The translations under genes and the position numbers were made by a program. 5,142 nucleotides of DNA, taken from the NCBI GenBank assembly GCA_030629475.1, contig DAOVOU010000189.1:1-5142 (forward strand), in the 5' to 3' direction. The stretch comes from Desulfobacterales bacterium (GTDB lineage: Bacteria > Desulfobacterota > Desulfobacteria > Desulfobacterales > C00003060). Shown here piece after piece: positions 1-4,756 of this stretch (its first letter is position 1; each line of letters starts with the position of its first letter). Under the pieces are notes generated by a model that was given only the letters and a program-made list of their open reading frames with translations, was not told the origin of the DNA and did no database searches.

Positions 1-2739
1 AAGCCTCGGTTCGTCCTGCATGATGGGCCGCCTTATGCCAACGGGAACATCCATATTGGTACGGCCCTCAACAAGATCTTGAAAGACATAGTCATCCGAT
101 CCCGCCAGATGAACGGATTTGACGCGCCCTACGTGCCAGGTTGGGATTGTCACGGTCTTCCCATAGAACACCAGGTTGACCAGGAGCTTGGTGACAAGAA
201 AAAGGTAATGAGCCGGATTGAGGTGCGAAGGCATTGTCGGGCCTATGCTGAGAAATACATCAAAGTCCAGAAAGAAGAGTTCAAAAGACTCGGCGTGCTG
301 GGTGAGTGGGACAATCCTTATCTCACCATGGAAAAAGGTTACGTGGCTACGATCGTAAGAGAGTTTGGCAAATTTGCACTTGATGGAAGCCTCTTCAAGA
401 GTAAAAAGCCTATTTACTGGTGCAGCACGTGCAAGACCGCTCTGGCAGAAGCAGAAGTGGAATACCAGGTGCGCACGTCGCCATCCATCTACGTGAAGTT
501 TCCCTTGCTTTCGGACATAAGCGGCGATTTTCCTCCCCTGAAGGGGAAGAAACTTTACCTGGTCATTTGGACCACAACCCCCTGGACGATTCCAGCCAAC
601 CTGGCTGTTGCCTTGCATCCTGCCTTTGAATATGTGGCAGTGGAGATTGGGCACGATGAGGTTTTCATCATGGCTCGAGCTCTTGTGGAAAGCACCATGG
701 AGGCTTTAGAGATCAAGGATTATGAGATATTGGCACAAGTCGATCCTACGAGGCTTGAACACAAGCTTTACCGTCATCCCCTTTACGGACGTCAGTCTCT
801 AATTATCCTGGCCCGGCACGTGACCCTGGACGCAGGAACCGGTTGTGTGCATACTGCCCCGGGTCACGGACGTGAAGATTATGAAGTGGGCCTGGATTAC
901 AACCTGGACATCTACTCCCCTGTAGACGATGATGGCCGCTTTGTAGACGATGTGGAATTCTTTGCGGGGATGTTTGTCTTTGATGCCAACAGCAAGGTTA
1001 TGGCCAAACTTGCAGAACTTGGAACGCTCATTAGCAAAGGGAGCATAGAGCATACCTATCCCCATTGCTGGCGGTGCAAGGAGCCGGTGATTTTTCGGGC
1101 CACCGAACAGTGGTTTATCTCCATGGAAAAGGTGGGGCTGAGACAAAAGGCCCTGACGTGTATTGACCAGGTCACCTGGATTCCGGCCTGGGGTCGTGAC
1201 CGCATCTATGGGATGATTGACAACCGCCCGGACTGGTGTATCTCACGGCAGCGGTCATGGGGCGTGCCTATAGTGGCCTTCTACTGTAAAGGATGCGGTA
1301 AATATCTCATCACTCGGGAAATCATTGATCATGTGGCCGGCCTTTTTGAACTCCACGGCGCTGATATCTGGTTTGAAGCGGACAATTCCGTTCTACTGCC
1401 TGAAGGAACAACGTGCCCTGAGTGTAAGGGGAAGACATTCGAGAAGGAAGAGGATATCTTGGACGTATGGTTCGATTCTGGCGTGAGCCACACGGCCGTG
1501 CTTGAAAGCAGGGATTACCTCGGCTGGCCTGCTGACATGTATTTAGAAGGGAGCGATCAGCACCGGGGATGGTTCCACAGCGCTCTTCTCACCGCAGCAG
1601 GCACCCGTGGCAAGGCCCCTTACGAAAGCGTGCTGACCCATGGTTTCGTAGTGGATGGCAAGGGCGAAAAGATGTCCAAATCCAAGGGGAATGTGATTGC
1701 GCCAAGTGAAATCATCAACCGATACGGTGGTGAGATCCTGCGACTGTGGGTTGCAGCTTCGGATTATCAGGACGATATACGAATCTCGGAAAAGATCCTC
1801 AAACAACTCACGGAGGCCTACCGCCGAATTCGGAATACAAGCCGCTTCATACTTGGGAATCTGGGTGATTTTGATCCTGAAGTAGACGCCATACCTTACG
1901 GAAACATGCAGGAAATCGATCGTTTTGCCCTTTACCGTCTTCAGGGGTTGGTCAGGCGAGCCAGAACCGCCTATAAGGCTTTTGAGTTTCACGCGGTTTA
2001 TCACGACTTGTATAATTATTGTACCCTGGACCTGGGCGCGTTTTACCTGGACGTTCTCAAGGACAGGCTCTATACCTCGCCTGCAAGGTCAACTGTTAGA
2101 CGTTCAGCTCAGACTGCGCTTAACACTATACTCGATAACCTGGTGCGCCTTATGGCTCCCATTCTGGTCTTTACGGCTGAGGAGATATGGGCTCACACGG
2201 ACGGCAGTGATGTTAGGCCAGCCAGTGTGCACCTGACTCAATTGCCGGAAGTAAACGAGGACTTTTTGGATAACAAATTGGCCGAAAGGTGGGAATCTAT
2301 CCTTCTGCTCAGGGGGGAGGTTAGCAAGGCCCTTGAAGAGGCCAGGGCCCAGAAAATCATTGGCCACGCTCTGGATGCAGCAGTGACTCTATCCATACCA
2401 GAGGAACTCAGCGCAGTGGTGAAGCCAAATGCCGACGAACTGCGCACAGTCTTCATTGTTTCCAGGGTAAATATTTCGACCGAGGAAGGACTTCCCGCCC
2501 GCCTCGCAAGCCCGCCCGCCTCGCCTGAGCGAGAGCGATGGCGGGCAGGCGAGAGCGTTGCGGGCAGGTCTGATGCGTACCAGAGCACCAGGATTCCAGG
2601 GCTTGCTATTCGCATCGATCCTGCACCTGGCGAAAAATGCGAGCGCTGCTGGATACATGATCCTTCGGTCGGTATGGACGCGATACACAAGACGATTTGT
2701 GCCCGATGTGTGAAAGTGCTACGCAATATTGATGATTGA
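1..2739 (+). CDS. ileS: Isoleucyl-tRNA synthetase, 5'-truncated by the window edge
   Basis: Class I aminoacyl-tRNA synthetase that charges tRNA-Ile in the cytoplasm and edits misactivated valine. The frame is open from base 1 (912 codons visible), and by comparison with E. coli IleRS (938 aa) roughly 45-50 N-terminal residues are missing. Counting from base 1, the ATP-site motif HIGT is at 18-21 within DGPPYANGNIHIGTALNK. The CP1 editing domain shows WTTTPWTIPAN (190-200) and HTAPGHGREDY (284-294). A CxxC pair follows, then DVWFDSG (488-494), KMSKS (557-561) and the anticodon-binding region. The C-terminal zinc finger has CERC (880-883) and CARC (900-903). T in the last HIGH position is, from memory, a common variant in this group. 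Two oddities stand out. A 25-residue in-frame insertion (832-856) is encoded by a palindromic repeat, and the last residues and the stop codon lie in a heptamer array. The gene otherwise looks intact. Its start and promoter are outside the window. Confidence 0.97.
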   Translation, partial: KPRFVLHDGPPYANGNIHIGTALNKILKDIVIRSRQMNGFDAPYVPGWDCHGLPIEHQVDQELGDKKKVMSRIEVRRHCRAYAEKYIKVQKEEFKRLGVLGEWDNPYLTMEKGYVATIVREFGKFALDGSLFKSKKPIYWCSTCKTALAEAEVEYQVRTSPSIYVKFPLLSDISGDFPPLKGKKLYLVIWTTTPWTIPANLAVALHPAFEYVAVEIGHDEVFIMARALVESTMEALEIKDYEILAQVDPTRLEHKLYRHPLYGRQSLIILARHVTLDAGTGCVHTAPGHGREDYEVGLDYNLDIYSPVDDDGRFVDDVEFFAGMFVFDANSKVMAKLAELGTLISKGSIEHTYPHCWRCKEPVIFRATEQWFISMEKVGLRQKALTCIDQVTWIPAWGRDRIYGMIDNRPDWCISRQRSWGVPIVAFYCKGCGKYLITREIIDHVAGLFELHGADIWFEADNSVLLPEGTTCPECKGKTFEKEEDILDVWFDSGVSHTAVLESRDYLGWPADMYLEGSDQHRGWFHSALLTAAGTRGKAPYESVLTHGFVVDGKGEKMSKSKGNVIAPSEIINRYGGEILRLWVAASDYQDDIRISEKILKQLTEAYRRIRNTSRFILGNLGDFDPEVDAIPYGNMQEIDRFALYRLQGLVRRARTAYKAFEFHAVYHDLYNYCTLDLGAFYLDVLKDRLYTSPARSTVRRSAQTALNTILDNLVRLMAPILVFTAEEIWAHTDGSDVRPASVHLTQLPEVNEDFLDNKLAERWESILLLRGEVSKALEEARAQKIIGHALDAAVTLSIPEELSAVVKPNADELRTVFIVSRVNISTEEGLPARLASPPASPERERWRAGESVAGRSDAYQSTRIPGLAIRIDPAPGEKCERCWIHDPSVGMDAIHKTICARCVKVLRNIDD
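2494..2568. repeat. GC-rich nested palindromic element inserted in frame in ileS
   Basis: The 14-mer CCCGCCCGCCTCGC occurs twice as a direct repeat (2494-2507 and 2511-2524). GCGGGCAGG also occurs twice (2541-2549 and 2560-2568) and pairs with the start of each copy. The inner stem is 2511-2520 with 2540-2549. The outer stem is 2494-2502 with 2560-2568. Each has one C-A mismatch. The element is 75 bases, exactly 25 codons, and has no stop in the ileS frame. It encodes a Pro/Ala/Arg/Ser/Glu-rich stretch (PARLASPPASPERERW and onward) that I do not recognise from IleRS. The stretch sits in the linker between the anticodon-binding region and the zinc finger. The composition differs sharply from the surrounding gene, which suggests insertion of a mobile or expanding intergenic-type repeat. 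Confidence 0.85.
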
Positions 2740-2868
2740 TGATTGATGATTGAATATTGTTTTCAATCGCCAATCTCGTCTGCGTGCTCGTTGCTCGTGA
2801 ATCGTGTACTCGGTATCTGGTATCCGGCATCTGGCATCTGGCATCAGTCGTCAATATTCAATATTCAA
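2729..2868. repeat. Degenerate in-phase heptanucleotide array, about 20 units
   Basis: Read in sevens from 2729, the sequence falls into runs of like words in one unbroken phase: TTGATGA three times and then TTGAATA; CAATCGC and CAATCTC; TGCTCGT twice; GTATCTG and GTATCCG; GCATCTG twice; TATTCAA twice. Twenty units fill 140 bases. The array begins inside the last codons of ileS, so the stop codon (2737-2739) is part of a TTGATGA unit. It ends about 17 bases before the preferred lspA start. Near its ends, 2748-2759 and 2859-2870 are perfect 12-base reverse complements. No promoter or terminator is evident in it. Confidence 0.8.
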
Positions 2869-2885
2869 TCTCCTCTACATGCTCT

Positions 2886-3371
2886 ATGGTGAACTATTAC
2901 AGAAAATATATGACCTTTCTACTAATCGGTGTGGCCATTATCCTGGTTGATCAGGTAACCAAGGGGCTTGTCACGCAAAGGTTTTCGCTTCATGAAAACC
3001 TGGAGGTCATCCCGGGATTCTTTGACCTGACTTATGTTCGAAATACGGGTGGTGCTTTCGGAGTGCTTGCAGGGGAGGCATCCCGGTTGCGAACCGGATT
3101 GTTTCTCGCGATCTCCTTCGTGGCCCTTGGGATCATTTTCTACCTCTATACGAGACTTCCTCCCGGCAAACCATGGCTGGATGCCGGTCTTGCCATAACC
3201 TTCGGAGGGGCCCTGGGCAATCTCATCGATCGTCTCCGTTTCGGAGAGGTCGTCGATTTCCTCGATTTTCACATTGGGACCTTACACTGGCCTGCCTTCA
3301 ACGTAGCTGACAGTGCCATCTCCGTGGGCGTAGGGATATTCTGTTTTTACTTTGTCTTTAAGAAAATATGA
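2886..3371 (+). CDS. lspA: Lipoprotein signal peptidase (signal peptidase II)
   Basis: Inner-membrane aspartyl protease that cleaves the signal peptide of diacylglyceryl-modified prolipoproteins before the lipid-bearing cysteine. From ATG 2886 it has 161 residues, the usual LspA length. Four hydrophobic segments are visible, at about 9-27, 70-88, 98-114 and 140-158. Family motifs are DQVTK (22-26), VRNTGGAFG (51-59), GGALGNLIDR (107-116), VVDFLDF (122-128) and FNVADSAI (138-145). D124 and D142 match the catalytic pair known from Pseudomonas aeruginosa LspA. The frame stays open upstream to a TTG at 2757, but that extension is translated heptamer repeat and has no LspA character. ATG 2910, eight codons in, is an alternative start. 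Neither start has a clear Shine-Dalgarno sequence. It lies downstream of ileS across a 146-base spacer and acts just after Lgt in the same pathway. Confidence 0.95.
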   Translation: MVNYYRKYMTFLLIGVAIILVDQVTKGLVTQRFSLHENLEVIPGFFDLTYVRNTGGAFGVLAGEASRLRTGLFLAISFVALGIIFYLYTRLPPGKPWLDAGLAITFGGALGNLIDRLRFGEVVDFLDFHIGTLHWPAFNVADSAISVGVGIFCFYFVFKKI

Positions 3372-3376
3372 GCTGG

Positions 3377-3568
3377 TACTCCAACACTCCATCCCTCCAG
3401 ACAGAACTGGAATGATGGAATACTGGAATGATGGAACAATGGGTTCCGGGAAAATGGGATAGTGGTTTATTGGTGATATTCCTCTTAACAGGAAAGTTAT
3501 TAAATGAGAAACTTCCTTCTGAAATCAACATTCCAATATTCCACCATTCCATTATTCCATCATTCCAT
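3377..3568. repeat. In-phase octanucleotide array filling the lspA-lgt spacer
   Basis: Cut in eights from 3377, the spacer resolves into blocks of similar words: TACTCCAA, CACTCCAT, CCCTCCAG; then GGAATGAT, GGAATACT, GGAATGAT, GGAACAAT (3409-3440); then G-initial words to about 3480; a less clear middle; then CATTCCAA, TATTCCAC, CATTCCAT, TATTCCAT, CATTCCAT (3529-3568). The first and last blocks share the same phase although about 90 bases of weaker pattern separate them. That gives 24 units in 192 bases. The array starts 6 bases after the lspA stop codon. No coding potential is evident on either strand, and the open frames that cross it are repeat translations. Confidence 0.75.
3408..3567. 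repeat. Long inverted repeat, 29-base arms within the octamer array
   Basis: The arm at 3408-3436 (two GGAATGATGGAA-type units) is the reverse complement of 3539-3567 at 27 of 29 positions. The outermost 15 pairs (3408-3422 with 3553-3567) are perfect. The loop is about 102 bases. In RNA this would give a long stem between the lspA and lgt coding regions. It is not followed by a T run, so it is not a standard Rho-independent terminator. It could affect processing, or it could simply be a by-product of two oppositely oriented octamer blocks. Confidence 0.8.
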
Positions 3569-3602
3569 GTGCGAGGCAAAAGCTCACGCCTCAACAACCT
3601 TC

Positions 3603-3608
3603 TATAAT
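3603..3608 (+). promoter_or_regulatory. Possible -10 element upstream of lgt
   Basis: A perfect TATAAT lies 36 bases before the lgt start codon, just outside the octamer array. No good -35 hexamer is found at 16-18 bases (the region reads AAGCTC or similar) and there is no extended -10 TG, so the call is weak. If real, it would give lgt its own short leader of roughly 30 bases. Confidence 0.25.
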
Positions 3609-3644
3609 TTCAATAAGTTGTAGAAATTCCGAAACGTTTAAGTT

Positions 3645-4421
3645 ATGTATCCTGTCTTGTTCCGCATAGGCCCATTTACCCTGCATACGTACGGCGTTTT
3701 CATAGCAATGGCCTTCCTGTCAGCCATTGCTCTTGCCCTTCGGGAGGCCCGAAAAGAGGGCGAAGATGCTAATAAGATCCTGGACCTGTGTTTCTATATG
3801 CTGGTTGCAGCCATAGTCGGCTCCCGGATATTATATGTCCTGATCAACTGGTCTACCTTCAGGCATGATCCTTTCGAGATTGTTCGTATATGGCACGGCG
3901 GGCTGGTGTTTTATGGCGGATTCATTGGCGCCCTGATAACAGCGCTCTGGTACATGAGGAGAAAAGGCCTTCCCCTTCTAAAAACCGCGGATATTATGGC
4001 CCCTTACATAGCATTCGGACAGTTTGTGGGCCGGATTGGTTGTTTTTTTGCCGGATGTTGCTATGGCAAGACTTGCGATCTGCCGTGGGCTGTGATCTTT
4101 ACACATCCTGAGTCTTTGGCGCCCAAGGGGGTGCCCCTTCATCCTACCCAGCTCTATTCCTCCCTCAACGGCCTTTTTATCTTTTTCGTGCTTGTGGGGA
4201 TCAGGCGCATCAAAGGGTTTGAGGGCCAGATATTCTGGACCTATGTCCTGCTCTATGGTGTCACGCGCTCTATCATAGAGCACTTTCGCGGGGATGAGCG
4301 GGGCATGTTTGTTGAGGGCATGTTTTCTACTTCTCAACTTATTGGGCTAATCATGGCAGTAATCGCCATAGCCATGATGATCATCTTGAGGCGGCGGAAG
4401 GGGCCTACGGCCCACCTTTAG
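3645..4421 (+). CDS. lgt: Phosphatidylglycerol-prolipoprotein diacylglyceryl transferase
   Basis: Integral inner-membrane enzyme that transfers diacylglycerol from phosphatidylglycerol to the lipobox cysteine of prolipoproteins, the step before LspA. It has 258 residues with about seven hydrophobic segments, which is within the family range. The motifs seen are HTYG (14-17), WHGGLVFYGGFIGA (83-96), the signature GRIGCFFAGCCYG (129-141), HPTQLY (166-171) and YGVTRSIIEHFR (204-215), with a basic RRRK near the C-terminus. R130 and R208 align with the essential R143 and R239 of E. coli Lgt. Y90 and C133 replace E. coli H103 and N146. From memory, YGG and GRIGC forms occur in other lineages, so I do not read this as loss of function. 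ATG 3645 starts directly on the expected MYPVLFRIGPFTLHTYG N-terminus. No clear Shine-Dalgarno sequence precedes it. The stop codon abuts a heptamer array. Confidence 0.97.
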   Translation: MYPVLFRIGPFTLHTYGVFIAMAFLSAIALALREARKEGEDANKILDLCFYMLVAAIVGSRILYVLINWSTFRHDPFEIVRIWHGGLVFYGGFIGALITALWYMRRKGLPLLKTADIMAPYIAFGQFVGRIGCFFAGCCYGKTCDLPWAVIFTHPESLAPKGVPLHPTQLYSSLNGLFIFFVLVGIRRIKGFEGQIFWTYVLLYGVTRSIIEHFRGDERGMFVEGMFSTSQLIGLIMAVIAIAMMIILRRRKGPTAHL

Positions 4422-4462
4422 CGAATGGCCAATAGCTAATAGCTAAAGGTAAAAGGCACTTT
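4421..4462. repeat. Short heptamer array starting at the lgt stop codon
   Basis: Six consecutive 7-base words share phase and a leading G: GCGAATG, GCCAATA, GCTAATA, GCTAAAG, GTAAAAG, GCACTTT. The first base of the array is the last base of the lgt stop codon. It resembles the ileS-lspA array in unit length but not in word sequence. Confidence 0.65.
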
Positions 4463-4537
4463 TCTCAGGCATCTTAAAAGGCTTACGCCTAAACTCCTAT
4501 TGTTGTATCTTCTGGGGTTAATTCGTCCACCTCAGGC

Positions 4538-4568
4538 GGATTCAATAGCCGAAATCCAAATTTTTTTT
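4538..4568 (+). terminator. Weak Rho-independent terminator candidate after lgt
   Basis: GGATTC (4538-4543) pairs with GAAATCC (4551-4557) with one bulged A and a 7-base loop. Three A's and then eight T's (4561-4568) follow. The stem is short and only moderately G+C-rich, and it lies 117 bases past the lgt stop, so termination efficiency would be modest. Its position just ahead of a promoter-like sequence is consistent with a transcription-unit boundary. Confidence 0.35.
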
Positions 4569-4595
4569 GTTAAAAGCTATATATAGGTGTAAAAT
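4567..4595 (+). promoter_or_regulatory. Candidate sigma70 promoter for holA
   Basis: TTGTTA (4567-4572, 4 of 6 to TTGACA) and TAAAAT (4590-4595, 5 of 6 to TATAAT) are separated by 17 bases, and a T tract lies upstream. A start near 4602 would give a leader of about 140 bases that contains the heptamer runs and the 4628-4708 stem. In such A+T-rich sequence a chance match is quite possible. Confidence 0.4.
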
Positions 4596-4600
4596 CCTTA

Positions 4601-4621
4601 AATGACCAATGATAAATGAAC
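4601..4621. repeat. Three-unit heptamer run (AATGANN)
   Basis: AATGACC, AATGATA and AATGAAC follow each other without a gap. The 13-mer AAATGACCAATGA at 4600-4612 recurs exactly at 4742-4754, over the holA start codon, so this run and the later one share a word family. Confidence 0.65.
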
Positions 4622-4627
4622 GTGGAG

Positions 4628-4708
4628 AAGTGAGCTAAAGTTGAGGACTTCAAGAAACTTTTTTAAAATTGTTCTTATTCCTTTAACTTTAGGCACTTTA
4701 GTTCACTT
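4628..4708. repeat. Inverted repeat forming a potential holA leader stem
   Basis: AAGTGAGCTAAAGT (4628-4641) pairs with ACTTTAGTTCACTT (4695-4708) over 14 positions, with one G-U wobble and no mismatch. The loop is 53 bases and very A+T-rich, including a run of six T's (4659-4664). A smaller competing stem (4637-4644 with 4650-4661, interrupted) lies inside. It could act as a leader structure if the upstream promoter is real. No known riboswitch or leader family is recognised. Confidence 0.5.
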
Positions 4709-4716
4709 TAGGCACT
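4686..4716. repeat. Direct repeat with 19-base period (ACTTTAGGCACT)
   Basis: ACTTTAGGCACT occurs at 4686-4697 and 4705-4716, with the related ACTTTAGTTCACT between them at 4695-4707. The effective word length is therefore 9-10 bases. This is a third kind of short tandem word in the window, and its middle copy forms one arm of the leader stem. Confidence 0.6.
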
Positions 4717-4721
4717 CCGTT

Positions 4722-4756
4722 GTTGACCAATGAGCAATGACAAATGACCAATGAGA
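4722..4756. repeat. Five-unit heptamer array overlapping the holA start
   Basis: GTTGACC, AATGAGC, AATGACA, AATGACC and AATGAGA are contiguous and in one phase. The proposed holA start codon (4744-4746) is the ATG of the fourth unit, and the fifth unit encodes part of the N-terminus. The neighbouring units also contain ATG triplets, but in other frames. Confidence 0.7.

Larger units (their letters stand above)
4422..4743. other. 322-base lgt-holA spacer without a gene
   Basis: No open frame with protein-family character is visible on either strand. In order it holds a heptamer run, about 75 bases of featureless sequence (4463-4537), a weak stem followed by eight T's, a promoter-like pair of hexamers, a second heptamer run, a 14-base inverted repeat enclosing an A+T-rich loop, a 19-base-period repeat, and a third heptamer run that extends into the holA start. 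The individual items are listed separately. Confidence 0.7.

Noticed and set aside
52..63. HIGT in place of HIGH in the IleRS ATP site
   Set aside because: From memory this is a frequent natural variant in related bacteria, and all other synthetase motifs are intact, so it is not a sign of inactivation.
2494..2568. Transposon or insertion-sequence remnant in ileS
   Set aside because: No transposase fragment or clear target-site duplication is present. A short palindromic element explains the segment better.
799..2726. Several antisense open frames of 87-162 codons opposite ileS
   Set aside because: They oppose a well-supported coding frame and show no recognisable protein motifs. They are shadows of ileS codon usage.
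2757..2885. 43-residue in-frame extension of lspA from a TTG codon
   Set aside because: It is translated heptamer repeat without LspA motifs. The ATG at 2886 gives the usual family length and places the first membrane segment correctly.
3377..3568. CRISPR-like array
   Set aside because: The units are 8 bases with no unique spacers of 25-40 bases and no cas genes. The period is far too short.
3358..3597. Open frame of 79 codons on the - strand between lspA and lgt
   Set aside because: Its protein is mostly translated octamer repeat (Trp/Asn/Gly- and His-rich). The frame stays open because the words lack stops.
4398..4418. Hairpin at the end of lgt (GGGCC-TAC-GGCCC core) as a terminator
   Set aside because: It lies wholly within the coding sequence and no T run follows. 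The stem has a two-base bulge when extended.
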